Assembly (NCBI GenBank): GCA_023101725.1
Contig: JALJCO010012596.1
Span: 62,001 to 126,000, forward strand
Reading direction: 5' to 3'
DNA: 64,000 bases
From: Atherinomorus stipes
Taxonomy: Eukaryota > Chordata > Actinopteri > Atheriniformes > Atherinidae
The position numbers and the translations under genes were made by a program. Positions 25,501-35,454 of this stretch are shown one piece after another (position 1 is the stretch's first letter; every line of letters begins with the position of its first letter). A model generated the notes under the pieces. That model was not told where the DNA came from. It was given only the letters and a program-made list of their open reading frames with translations, and did not search any database.

Positions 25501-28500
25501 CTGTGTTATATGAATGGACCCTGGACCAGTTTGGACTGGAAACTGGACCCATCATGAAAAAGGTGGAGAACCGCTGGTTTATAAAACAAGGCGTTCTTCC
25601 TGAAAGAAGGGCTCTGTCGTCTTGAGCAGCCTCTTGTCCTTCTTTTGAGTTACTTTTAATTTTTTTTTTTTTATCTCTTTTGGCAGCCAGATGTCCAACA
25701 TGAACTCCTCTGGCTTTAAGGATATTCTAGGATATTTGTTCTCAGAGCAGAATATAGTTGTATCTCTCAGAATATGAGAGAATATGAGAAATTAAATCGG
25801 TATATTGGAAATTGGTTTAAAAAAAAAGAAGAAAAAAGTCGATATCAAACATTCCTACTTAGTATGTAAATAAAACTACATTTTGGTTCATTTGTGTTTT
25901 AAAAAATTCAGGCAGCAACATTTTAAGTCAGTATTCTTCCATCTGTATCTTGCTTTGCTTTTTAAATAAAAGATCTCAGACTTTAATGACGAAAAACCTG
26001 ATTCTCTCTCAAGGTTCCTGACTCATCCTTTCATAAGAGGGTAGTTAGGGCTTAGATGCCTTCCGACACACGGACTGGACCAGATACTTCCTCTTTTCAG
26101 AAAAAAGTGAGTTTCCTCCGGTTTAAATAGACCCAGCTTCCAAAAATAGTCTCCAGTAATACTACAGACGCACAGTTGTGCTTGAAAGTTCACATCCTCC
26201 TTCCATTTAAGAGCAGCTGTCAGCAAAATAAGTTGAAATTAACAAAGAAATATTAAATAAATTCTAAGAAAATGACTGATTCTGAATTGTGGTTCAACAG
26301 AAATATTAAAAAGAGACAATATTGCTGAATGAGCGATTCATGTGAGAAAGCCATGTAAGATTAAATCAAATGTGTGATAATCACATACACATGAGGTTGT
26401 GTGTGCATATCTGTAGTCACTGTTACAGTTGCACCACCCAGGAGATATTTGCTGAAACAAGCTGTGTGTAAACCATTATCTTCCTCTCAGACACACACTT
26501 CCACTTTTATATGATAAAGAAAAGTGGTAAAGATAAAGAGATGTTTATTGCCCATTAAATTATACATAAAATGGAAACTTTGGCACACTTGTGGTCAGTT
26601 TACAACAATAAAACAACACATGAATATTAACACACAACGCATTAAAACTGTTAAAAACTATATAAAGTGCATCTCCATGTTAGGAACAGGGATCGTGGGC
26701 TAACGATGAGGCCATTTAAGATATCCACTGCAGACGATTTTCAGATGCACATCAGCTAACGCTAGCCTGCTAACACTACCTGGCTAACGCTAGCCTGCTA
26801 ACGCCAGCTGTAGTGTAGTCTGCATCATTGAAGTGCCGGAAAAACGTGCTACCTTGTTTCTGATAAAGTTCGTCCTTCCGTCCGGTGAATCGCTTTGACC
26901 CATTTCTTTCTTAGCATCACTTCGGTCGAGAATCCATGAAAACTTCAGCAGGGTTGGTGTTTATTGGATTTACAAAGTGGAACAGAGCAGTGACGTTGGA
27001 TTCAGCTATTGTTGAACTGGTCCGGAAGAGGAAATTCACAAACTCAACAAGCTCCGGAAACCGGAAGCGTGATAATCCGCTATTCCCAAAAGAGGAGCTA
27101 CGTCTCTGGTCTGGAAGTTTTTCGGCTTTAAAAGATCGGACGTGGACGTGTCGAATCGGTCGGATAGGTAGGCAGGTCGAGTAGGAACAATGTCTTGATC
27201 CGGGTCTGGATATGAGAACGAAAGCAAGCAGTGATGAAGATGATCATATTTCACCGTGACAAGGACATGGTTCCTATGAATACACCAAAGGAAGACGCTC
27301 CCAGACCTCGGTGAAAACTTTGGATCCAGGTATGTCCTGCCAGGTTCAAACCATCCCAAAGATGCAGCAATGTGGAGTTATGATTTTCAAAGCGCTACTT
27401 ACTGCTGTATTCTTACAGTGGCAGCAGCTGTGACTCCAGAGCTGCAGGACCTGAACATCTTATTGTATTATGGGAGCGTAAAAGTAATGTGTGGTAATGC
27501 GAAACGGAAAAAAATTAGCCATGTTTCCTGCGGGGCTTCATCGTGTAATAACATTCTTACTTTGGAAAAACCTGATTCAGTCTCGCGGTTCCTGACTCAT
27601 CCTTTCATAGGATGGTTGTTATGAACCGTACCAGACTTCCGGTTTAACCAGACTCAGCTTCCAGCAGAGCATATTTCCGTTCATGTTATAGACGTAGACC
27701 TTGTCCACACAAAGACAAAACGAACACGAAGCGCTCATATTTTCCACAATCACTTTTTCACACAGGACCATGGAGGTTTGGATTTTTTCCTTCCTTACTA
27801 ATAAAAACCTTCATTTAAAAACTGCATTTTGTGTTTACTTGTGTTATCTTTGTCTAATATTTAAATTTGTTTGATGATCTGAAACATTTAAAGGGGAATT
27901 GCAGAATTTTTTACATAGGGCCTCATTTACAAGTGAGCCAGAATACTACTCATCACTGAAGACGGTTTCAACATATTTCATCCCGTTATTCTAGTTCCAG
28001 GAGGTCGCTGATGCTAATGCTAGTGTGAGTCAATAGGAATCTGCTAGCCTGTCATTAAAACCAATCTTATCCACTCCACAGAACATCCGAGGCAAATCAG
28101 CAAGATTATCTGTATAAATGCCGTGTTAAACTAGTAAACTCATGTGTTAAAATAGTAAAACTAGCCTTGTATGACAAATTTTGAATTACATATTGAGGAA
28201 CTAGTTTCTTACCAGCTTACTACCTTTGTCAGTGTATTTCAGTTCATAGAGACATGGTGACAGTTTGATGAAAAAAGTTCTAAATGATCTTTAAAATCTG
28301 ACATATCCTCGTGCCTTTCAGACGTGGCCGTATTTTAGACTCTATATTTGTGTAATCAGATTCCTTCATGCACGTAGCAGCAGATGACATCACTCTGCTG
28401 CCAAATACAGGAAGTAAAACTTTGTAAAGTTTCTCAGCAGCAACAATCAAAATGCAACGAAATGCAGGTTAGTTTTATTAGTAACATTATTCTGTTAACA

Positions 28501-31500
28501 CGGCATTTACACAGATAGTCTGAAGTTAGAAATGATTTTCCTCAAATGTTCTGTGGAGTGGATGAGATTGTTATTAATGACAGGCTAGCAGATTCCTATT
28601 GACTTGCACTAGCATTAGCATTGGTGACCCACTGGAACTAGAATAACGGGATGAAATATGTTGAAACCGTCTTCAGTGATCAGTAGCATTCTGGCTCATT
28701 TGAAAATGAGGCAGTACGTCAAAAATCCTGAACTTCCCCTTTAAGTGTGGCTAACATGCTACGCTGCCTTTTCATGTTATTGTCACATGCCAACGGGCTA
28801 CGTACGTTCACAGAGCATTAGTGAATTGATGCTTCGCTCTCAAGCTAGCTAGCGGGCTTATTTAGCAGGATGACAGCAGAGAGAGGGTGGAACAATTTTC
28901 ATATCTTTCTTTTGAGGAAAAATGTCCCATTTTGGGCTCATTCAAATTTTGAGAACCTCATCAAACTGAAGGCCGAGGCAGAGGAGTTTAACAACGCTGT
29001 GATCAACGCAAGGTTATAATAGTTTTGGATTTTTAATTAGTTTCAGTTTTTATTTTGTTTTGACTTTTTGTTTTTCAATTAAGTTAGTTTAAGTTAGTTT
29101 TTTGGGCAGATTTGCTAGTTTTTATTAGTTTCTATTTTTGGAAAATGTTTAGTTTTAGTTTAGTTTTTTATTAGTTTCAGTGTTAGTTTTAGTTTTTGGG
29201 GGGTTTTCTTTTCAGTAAATTATAGGTGTTTGTCTGGTGTGACATTCAAAATCATCAAAAGTCACGTGGAGTAAAACCAGTAGAGCAAAGCAAAAAGTTT
29301 AAATAGAAATAGATTTCAAATTAACCCAAAAGGCAAATGTATTATGTTAATTTACAAAGACTAAAACTAAGGATGTTTCTGCAATTATTTTAGTTAGTTT
29401 TAGTTAGTTTTGTAAAGACATGATACAGTTTCAGTTAGTTATCATTTTGTTAAAAACTGTCGTTTTTTATTTTTATTTCAGTTAACTGAAATGTTTTTTC
29501 AATTTTAGTTTTCGTATTTTAGTTAGTTTAAGTTAACTATAATAACCTTGGATCAACGGCGTCGTCGGACAGCTGCACGGACTTCATCCTCAGATAGAGT
29601 AAGTCTCTGTGATTATGATCAAACGTGTCGTTTATGGATTTGAAATGCTTCTTCTTGATAGTTGATGTCAACCGGGATAATCTCGTGAATGGCTTAAAGT
29701 GCACGAGTGTCGAACGTGACCCTGTTGGTTGTTTTGGGTGGTTACTTTCAGGTTTTCCTTAAAGGTACAGTATGTTAGAGTTACTGACATCTAGTGGTGA
29801 AGATGGGTATTGCAAGAAAAGATGTTTTCTTTCAAATGACTTCATATTCTAAGCACTGTACTGAATGTACGGTGGCCGTTAGTGGTCAAAATTCTCCCAG
29901 AGATGAAAATGTTTTTATCTGTGAGTAGATCAGTGGTCTCAAGTGTAGCTATGGCTGCAATATGAGGAACTACTTTTATGTCTTTTAAGACATTACTGAT
30001 CCTAAACAGTCTCTAACTCCCATTAAACAAAGCTGGTACGGCAGTTTTAAAGTTCAGAGGGTTCTTACTTCACATTGTTTTGTCCATTCAGGGACACCAT
30101 AGTAAAAATGGTAGAACAAATATGGCAGCCTCCATATATGCACCGCCCAGCACGTAGATATAAATGACTCATTCTATGAAAATAGACATATAACAGCTGT
30201 TCTAGTGCAGCGATTACACATCAATAGAAACAGAGTTTTGAATTATATATCACATTTTTCTGCCACTGACCTTTGATTTTTTATATACTGTACCTTTAAT
30301 TTAATGCGTCTGCATGGACTCTGGAGCAGGACGGTTTTACACTCCCGTCCGAGTTGTCACTTTCTCAGACTTAAACAAGGATGCTGCCGTGTTTGAACAC
30401 GATATAAAAGTAATTTGGAGTCTGGGGGCTGTTATTAAATCATTGTTTTAAGTTTGTTTTGAGTTATAATCTCAATTTGTTAGATTAAGCAAGCACTCAC
30501 CTGCTTATACATACATGACTCGTTGTCATTGATATGTTTGTCATAATTCGTGACACCTGCTCACGGCACATGCCTGGTTTTTGGTAAGACCTTGTTATTT
30601 ATGACCTGCTGAACTTGGTAACACATGTTCCAGGTTCTGCGACTACGAGGAATCATCACGAGCTCTCACCTTTGACCTCCAGCTCAACAGCAGAGAAAAC
30701 ATCCGGTCCTACGTTTCTACGGACACCACAAAGGTAGGGGCCAGCATCTTGTAGCGTCAGATTGCTGATGCTGACGGTGAAACGTGCCGTGTGGTCATCG
30801 GTGAGCGTGAAGCGTGCGTCCTGTGCGCGGTCAGAGGTGATTACTGCCTGCTGCAGACATGTGGACGGCTGCTTTCCTCTGCACATGTACTTCAGCTGCT
30901 TCTGATCCGCAGACGCGTACGGACAGATGACGGACACTGAGGCTTCCTCGTGACTCTGGATGCTCATCACTTCATCACAGCAGTGGTCTGGAAAGAAAAT
31001 AAACCACAACGTCAGAATTTCATAAAAACCCATCGGTCATAACTCGCGTATTTAATCAGGAGACAAAGAAGAAAAAGTCAAATCCTGCAGTTCTAGTTTC
31101 AGCTTTTCTACAGTTTCCTTGTTGCTAATGTTTAATGTGAGTTGTGGATTTGCTGTTTATTATTTACATACCTGGTCTTATTTCCAGTTTTACTTCAGTG
31201 TAGATGTCTTTTGCAGTCCTGGCGACTCCACACCAGTATTTCCCAGCATCCGAGGAACGGAGACCAGAGATGGTCACTGTGAAGACTCTTCTCTTTCTAT
31301 CGTCATAGATGAAGTATTTGGTTTTATTACCTTTGTACGTCGTAATAAGAACATCACTGTAACCACAGCCGTTCCTACACAGATACTTCTCATAATCCTC
31401 GTAACCCCAATCATAGTTGCAGGAGACTTTAACATCTCTGCCTTCGTAGCCAAACACACGGATCAAACCTGTTGCACTGCTCACACAGCACAGAGCAGCT

Positions 31501-31645
31501 GGAAAGAGAAAACATTCATTTATATTAGTTACTTTCAGGTCTGAGTGTCAAGCTGTGGAACAAAAATAGCTTTTTATTTCTTTATTAGATTTAAAATAAG
31601 AAGTTCAGACTTACTGCAGAGGAACAGAATATTTACTCTCCACAT
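16583..31645 (-). CDS. pIgR/CD300-like receptor, copy 1 (8 exons, intact)
   Basis: A type I membrane receptor of the fish polymeric-Ig-receptor-like / CMRF35-like family. Exons in coding order: 31615-31645 and the start of 31172-31498 (signal peptide MWRVNILFLCTALCC), rest of 31172-31498 (Ig V domain 1), 30670-30987 (domain 2), 19097-19393 (domain 3), 18855-18917 (stalk), 16924-17013 (membrane segment LPAVLALVFILTFVLLMV, uncharged), 16795-16850 and 16583-16702 (tail). The phases close perfectly: 1302 nt, 433 residues plus stop. Each Ig domain has the family cysteines: CNY, KYLC and KYWCG in D1; CPY, KYMC and YLCG in D2; CPY, KFFC and YWCG in D3. The tail has YDME, YLNF and YDNR; no canonical ITIM. 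The D2-D3 intron is 11,276 bp, against 135 bp in copy 2. Ligand and exact subfamily are not deducible. Confidence 0.85.
17358..18345 (-). mobile_element. Composite hAT-like MITE in the stalk-membrane intron of receptor copy 1
   Basis: The outer left segment (CCACCGATATTTAACTGATCAGCCC) is followed by the inner unit 17880-18180 (GGTGGGAAAAATATC to GATATTTTTCCCCACCCCT). It ends with outer right sequence AGCATATCAGATATTGGCC near 18300-18340. The order is the same as in the 2462-3250 element, reversed. Confidence 0.6.
18346..18640. repeat. Low-complexity ATTATATT tract and SINE-like scrap
   Basis: CAGTTCAGCCGGGAATTGAACCAGTGACC near 18380 is a generic dispersed-repeat scrap. From 18460 an ATATT-rich run follows. 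Nothing coding is seen. Confidence 0.4.
18641..18750 (+). repeat. 34-bp tandem repeat, three copies
   Basis: CCTGCTAGTATCTGATATAT plus GGTAGTATCTAATA repeats exactly, starting at 18641, 18675 and 18709, with a partial fourth at 18743. It lies in the intron of receptor copy 1. Confidence 0.95.
18795..18846. repeat. Poly-A followed by CA microsatellite
   Basis: About 25 consecutive A bases, then CGCACACACACACAAACACACACAC, directly before the stalk-exon donor (18849-18854 on the minus strand). The array begins where homology with copy 2 ends. Confidence 0.9.
19816..19866 (+). repeat. 51-bp direct repeat, left copy
   Basis: TTTGTTCACATTGCAGCTTC... to GAGTGAGGTCATA is repeated with one mismatch at 23911-23961. 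The two copies bracket about 4.04 kb that includes the CpG island and the piggyBac relic. Confidence 0.85.
20430..21480. other. CpG-dense island of unknown origin
   Basis: It contains many CG dinucleotides (for example GGGCGGGCGCGCGGCGG near 20978 and CAGGGCGCGCCGCGCGCTGCG near 21400) in otherwise AT-rich surroundings. Minus-strand frames at 20278-20598 and 20839-21072 show biased composition (Pro/Thr-rich; Lys/Arg-rich) but no family I recognise. It may be the promoter part of a large transposon, or foreign DNA. Confidence 0.5.
21600..22500. other. AT-rich, no gene recognised
   Basis: This stretch lies between the CpG island and the piggyBac relic. Open frames on the minus strand near 21744-22237 are Lys/Thr/Ser-rich and lack signatures. 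It may be the 5' non-coding part of the same large element. Confidence 0.35.
22510..23340 (+). pseudogene. piggyBac-like transposase relic
   Basis: Three pieces of a piggyBac-family transposase appear in order, in different frames. First is an acidic N-terminal region (SESECESEGE, near 22600). Next is the segment with the WHDNRSV motif followed by VNRPHIKE and, after a shift, the conserved HMGG..LLDG region (22700-22925). Last is the C-terminal cysteine-rich domain (CAKRGRYRICKT, CNKCDVRL; 23184-23300). The N-terminal piece runs straight into the late-catalytic piece, so most of the DDD core is deleted, and stops and frameshifts interrupt the rest. It is inactive. TTAA boundaries could not be fixed. 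Confidence 0.75.
23911..23961 (+). repeat. 51-bp direct repeat, right copy
   Basis: Same sequence as 19816-19866 apart from one G/A difference. Its flank CTGACACCTAGTGGCGG near 23798 resembles the start of the TTAA-flanked MITE at 29759. Confidence 0.85.
24040..24296. mobile_element. MITE with TTTTTGCAGTG end
   Basis: It ends in TAAGATTTGAGTTTTTGCAGTG and contains AAAACAAGTT and TCTACTTGGTAAGAT, a combination typical of a common teleost hAT MITE. The left end, near the poly-A at 24020-24034, is unclear. Confidence 0.4.
24345..24460 (+). repeat. Outer end of the composite hAT-like MITE
   Basis: GGATGCATGATATTGG, then TCGATATCCAATATGCCGATG, then AATATTAAAGCTGAAAAAATAA, collinear with 2462-2565. 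Only this end is present. Confidence 0.55.
24566..25576. mobile_element. hAT-like non-autonomous element, about 1.0 kb
   Basis: The left end CAGTGATTCTCATCC and the right end GGTGGAGAACCGCTG are inverted repeats of the common CAGTGGTTCTCAACC type. An 88-codon plus-strand frame (24795-25061) begins METKMVPNRHRRGKNP and has an Ala/Asn-rich middle; it is not a recognised transposase. No exact target duplication is seen. Confidence 0.55.
25580..26820. other. Insertion interior, no gene recognised
   Basis: It contains a repeat scrap (CTCAAGGTTCCTGACTCATCC at about 26010-26034) that recurs at 27580-27604, and GCTAACGCTAGCCTGCTAAC duplicated near 26757-26804. No splice-bounded coding frame is found. 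Confidence 0.4.
26820..27090. mobile_element. One arm of the GGATTATCACGCTTCCG fold-back element
   Basis: AAGTTCGTCCTTCCGTCCGG, then ATCACTTCGGTCGAGAATCCATG, then the end GGAAGCGTGATAATCCGCTATT. It matches one half of the element at 51713-52749 in the same order. Confidence 0.6.
27888..28744. mobile_element. TTAA-flanked MITE with long inverted repeats
   Basis: The left end TTAAAGGGGAATTGCAG pairs with the right end GAACTTCCCCTTTAA. Pairing extends over some 180 bp, including GAAGACGGTTTCAACATATTTCATCCC and its complement near 28640-28670. TTAA on both sides indicates piggyBac-type mobilisation. Confidence 0.7.
28870..29602 (+). pseudogene. Exon-like open frame split by a hAT MITE
   Basis: An ATG at 28870 opens a frame starting MTAERGWNNFHIF and passing through NLIKLKAEAEEFNN. 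At 29008 it is cut by a 542-bp hAT MITE. Beyond one copy of the eight-base target duplication (29559) the same frame resumes (VVGQLHGLHPQI) and reaches GTAAGT at 29599-29604, a strong splice donor; a TAA follows in frame at 29600. Before the insertion this was probably a first coding exon of about 63 codons. I do not recognise the protein. Confidence 0.45.
29009..29550. mobile_element. hAT MITE with 8-bp target duplication GATCAACG
   Basis: The ends CAAGGTTATAATAGTT and AACTATAATAACCTTG are inverted repeats. GATCAACG occurs immediately outside at 29001-29008 and 29551-29558. The interior is rich in TTTAGTTAGTTTTAGTT. Confidence 0.9.
29759..30299. mobile_element. TTAA-flanked MITE (TTAAAGGTACAGTAT)
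   Basis: The left end TTAAAGGTACAGTATGTTAG pairs with the right end ATATACTGTACCTTTAA. TTAA at both borders fits a piggyBac-type non-autonomous element. ACATCTAGTGGTGAAG inside is a hallmark of this teleost family. Confidence 0.75.
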
Positions 31646-31816
31646 CTTCACGTTTCTAAGAAAACCAGACGAACTGAAGTCCTGCAGCTTTAAGCAGATG
31701 TGGGAAACATTTAGAGGAAGTTTGCTGACCAATCTGGGTTGGGTCATTTAACACCTTCAACGCGCAACTCTTCAATGCACAAGTGTGATTGGTAAATGGT
31801 CTGTACTTGTATAGAA

Positions 31817-32920
31817 CTTTACAGTACATGACACAATCTAATCAAATCAAATCAAACTTTATCTATAAAGCGCTTTTCATACCTTTAAAAGGCAACACAA
31901 AGTGCTTTACATAGTAAAAACAAGCCTTCACACATCCAATATAACACAAAACACACACATGCACACACACTATATACACTCCCCTCCCATTTCTACACAC
32001 GACTCCCAACACCTAATTTCTCTCTCGTAAGTGAACTGGGTTAACCCTAACCCTCACAGGAGTGATGATGAAGCAGCAAAAACTGGTTCATGTAGCTGAC
32101 ATTGCTGCATGTCAAATCTCCAAAGACAAAAACGTCACTTTTTACAGCGGGGGATTGTTTTGGTACACTACACCCCCTTCCTCAGTAAAAGAGTTGGGTA
32201 CGGTAATGATTTGCAGCTTTACCCGGAGACCAAGTTGACTTCATTTTGATTGGCTACACCTTATTTAGCTGTAACCTTATTTAGAGAAACTAGGTCAAGC
32301 TGCCCTAGCGGTCGGACTTTGCTAAAGTTGGACTTTGGGTGCATAGACTGTTAGGAGAGAAGGGGTGGGGGGTGGGGGGCTGTTTACTTGATAGTGTGCT
32401 CTAATTGGAGCAATTGAACTACGTAGAATAATAAGCTGCTGTCTGATTCAACTGTTTCTGAGCAGAGAGACAAAGCTGACAGACCATAAACAGGAACTTT
32501 GATTCTCACTCTGACATTCACATGACCTCATCAGTGCACAACAGATCAGATTAGACCCCCCAAACCCCCGAAAAGGGAAATCTGATGTCATGGCACCTTT
32601 AAAAACACCGACAGTAAAAACCATCTGGCTTGACGCTGCTGTGAGGAAACGATATCTTGGAGATCCATTCAGACCAGGAGCCCCCCGCTGTAGGGACCCC
32701 CCCAGATCACAGCAGGCCAGGGCCACACCACACCTGTAGGGCTGCAGTGCACAGGGCTTAAAGTTTTCTGGCACCGTGCTGGATTTCCGGCGTGCGACCA
32801 TTTCGCGGCACGAGGGAAAAAACCAAAAACTTCACAATAAGTTTTTATAGTGTGGTATGTGCTCAAACGTTGGCTATAATCCTGCATATAACTGGTCATG
32901 TTAATCTACCAATGATATGA
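31817..32920. other. Intergenic, repeat scraps
   Basis: CAAATCAAACTTTATCTATAAAGCGC at 31846 is the usual tail of a teleost LINE-derived repeat, and a CA-rich run follows at 31930-31970. No gene is recognised up to 32920. Confidence 0.45.
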
Positions 32921-33560
32921 GATCAGCACAGTTATGAAGTAGCCTCATGAGACCATCCGGATCATGGAGCTTCAGGTTTTCACTCTCATCAGTCTGGCTA
33001 CTTTCCGTTGAAGAGAATTTGGAGCAGTTCACCAAACCAACGTCCAATCAGCGTTGGCTTTGAGGCGGATTGAGGTGTGACGCAACGAGAAGCGACAGTT
33101 CAGTCTAAACAACATGGCGGCTTCAGCGGACGAAACTATCGCTCAAGTTTTATCAGAATTACTGCCGACATGTTTCTTGTTTGTTGAGCTAACGAGCCGT
33201 TGCCGGCAGCAGCAAGAGTGTGTTTTCGTCGTCACTCTGTTAGTACGTCATGTGCTTCATTGATCTGATTGGTTGATTTGGCCCGTCTATCACCAACATA
33301 GGCAGTGATAGATGCCTTATCCAACCAGCTAACCAGTATTTTCGCCCCTTCCCAAAACTACTCTAACGTATGACTCCCAGATGGATATGTAGGAGCAAAT
33401 CCATCTGGTGGAGTCAGGTTAGTTTTCGTGCTCATCAGAGTACAATCACAAGTCAAGCAGGGTGGTTAGAAGATGATGGTCCAGATCCAGCTGTAGCGAG
33501 ATCCAGCAGAGGCAGCAGTGAAGGGCTGCTCATCAGCTACGGCGCATCATCATGAAGCCG
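32921..33560. repeat. Probable DNA-transposon remnant
   Basis: AACAACATGGCGGCTTCAGC near 33106 opens a short frame (MAASADETIAQVLSELLP) in a block of AACCAACGTCCAATCAGCG-type sequence that I associate with dispersed teleost repeats. No complete inverted ends were found. Confidence 0.3.
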
Positions 33561-34828
33561 TCCTAAATTAATCAAAATATTGATAAAGGACTTGAAAATA
33601 ATCGTTGCTGGGCGTGGATTGAAGAACTAGTTAAGACAGCGTCGGTAAAATTTGTGCAAGAAACTGCGGGAGCGCTCGTAAGTCGCATTCCAGAGACACA
33701 CAGGCTTGACTTGGACACCCAGTTTCAGACTCGTGAACATTTTAAAAGTCATTTATCTTGTCGTTATCTCTGTCTGATCCCGCACCTGCTGTCTGTGTAG
33801 ACAGCTGTCAACTCCCGAGACGTCACACAGACCGCTGTGATGGCGTTAAACTGGGACCAAACTGGGATCTGATCCGCTGTAATCATTGCAGTTTTACTGG
33901 GTCTGTTTATTAGAAAGAGCAGCAGTTGCTTGTTTACGAATGCAAGGAATAGTCACTTAAACTGCACGTATGAGGTCTAAATTAATTAAAATTCTGAGAC
34001 TTTTTCATTTTTGAAAAAGTACAGTAATATTTGCTGTTCTCAGCTCACAGTTATTTAAAGCTTATATATTTCTGATGCACTAGTGCAGGAATACCAGCAG
34101 TGGACGTTTGGAGCCACTGTCCTGCAGGTTTTTACATGTTTACCTGCTGCATTACGCCTGAATCACACTATTAACGGGTCATTAGGAAGCTTGTGCAGAA
34201 CTTGACTATAAACTGCCATTTGTGTGGATCAGGTGTTGCAGCAGGGAAACATCTAAAACTGCAGGACAGGCCGTTATTCAGTACGAAGGTGCAGCTTAGC
34301 CTCCACATTCAGAAAAAAATACTGGTTTAGAGCATTTCTCTGTAGGTCCAGCTGGATTTTTGTACACATTAAAACTCTTTGATAGGTGATGTTAGGAGCA
34401 TATTTGTTTATAGTTTCCATGTTCATCTACACGTTTCCTAATGTGGTAATGCAAAGAAATGGTCCTAGAGACAAAGTATGATAACTAAAGATCAGCTGGT
34501 ACAAATTGCTGGGAGATAAAGGGTGAGTATAGATTTTAAATTCCGTGGATATCATAAAGCAGTCTTCTAAGCAGAGCAGACACCAGGCATGACATGACAG
34601 ATTACTGATTACAGCTGAAAGTGACTGAAACCCAGTGAGCCGTGACACCAAGGACTTCACTTGGAGGAAAAAAAAAAACAAAAAAAAAACTTGTTTTGAA
34701 CGTCTCATCATGATGTTTGCAGAAATACGCAAGAGAGTGCTTTTACATCACGATTTAGACCCAGTCACACAAAAAATAGCCCTTATTTTTGGGCAATTCT
34801 CCAGTGTAAATGCGTATTAACTCTTTAA
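33561..34828. other. Intergenic, no gene recognised
   Basis: Ordinary-composition DNA with a short A-rich stretch at 34665-34690. TCCTGCAGGTTTTTACATG near 34120 and CTAAAACTGCAGGACAGGCC near 34255 form a weak inverted pair typical of small MITEs. Confidence 0.35.
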
Positions 34829-35113
34829 AGTGGTTGTCAAACTTTTTCTGGAGGGCCCTGCTTTTCATTGGAAATCATAATGTCAAGCCCCCCCCATCCC
34901 ACCACGGCTGCCACCTGCACCCAAACATTTAACATGAGATACATGAAAAATGCTCTGCATTTGGGCGGGGCAATGCCTTTTGAGTCATCATTTGTTCATT
35001 AGTACTTTAAAGAATATGCCCATTTTTTGTTAGAAGTACAAAAACTGTAGGCCTGGCTGGCCCCCCCCTGACAGAGCCCTGAGCCCCCACCTCTCTGTTT
35101 GAGAACTACTGCT
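34829..35113. mobile_element. hAT-like short element
   Basis: GTGGTTGTCAAACTTTTTCTGG at the left and CTGTTTGAGAACTACTG at the right are inverted-repeat ends of the CAGTGGTTCTCAAACTTTTT family. Confidence 0.55.
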
Positions 35114-35454
35114 TTAAACAACCCCACTCTTCCCAAAAACGTTCCGGTTCAGGATTGTAGTTTGCTTTTAGCCCTGAGTGCATGACCCCAGCTAAGGGGG
35201 AGCGAAGGAACCCCACGGGGAAACACTGGAGGGAGTTAAAACATGTTAAAGAGTTAAACCAAAGATAAAATTACCCAAAAAACAACAAAAAGATAGATGA
35301 TCTAAAAAGAGACAAGACAGATATGTTAAAGAAATAAAAATAAAATAGATAAAAACAGAAAAGATAGATAAAATATGCATAAAAGGAATTAATACAGATA
35401 GAATCTATATAAAATAAATAGAAATAAAACACCAAATTAAATTAAATGAAACAG

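Larger units (their letters stand above)
19431..30646. other. 11.2-kb repeat-rich insertion in the D2-D3 intron of receptor copy 1
   Basis: The two receptor copies align up to TTCAAGT (19430 / 44136) and again from GAGGAATCATCA (30647 / 44212). Copy 2 has 75 bp between these points; copy 1 has 11,216 bp. The segment holds a CpG island, a piggyBac relic, several MITEs and a broken exon-like frame, listed separately. It is a mosaic, not one element. Confidence 0.8.

Noticed and set aside
31119..31544. 141-codon plus-strand open frame, also at 44684-45109
   Set aside because: It is the antisense shadow of the receptor D1 exon; the minus strand has the Ig domain with proper splice sites.
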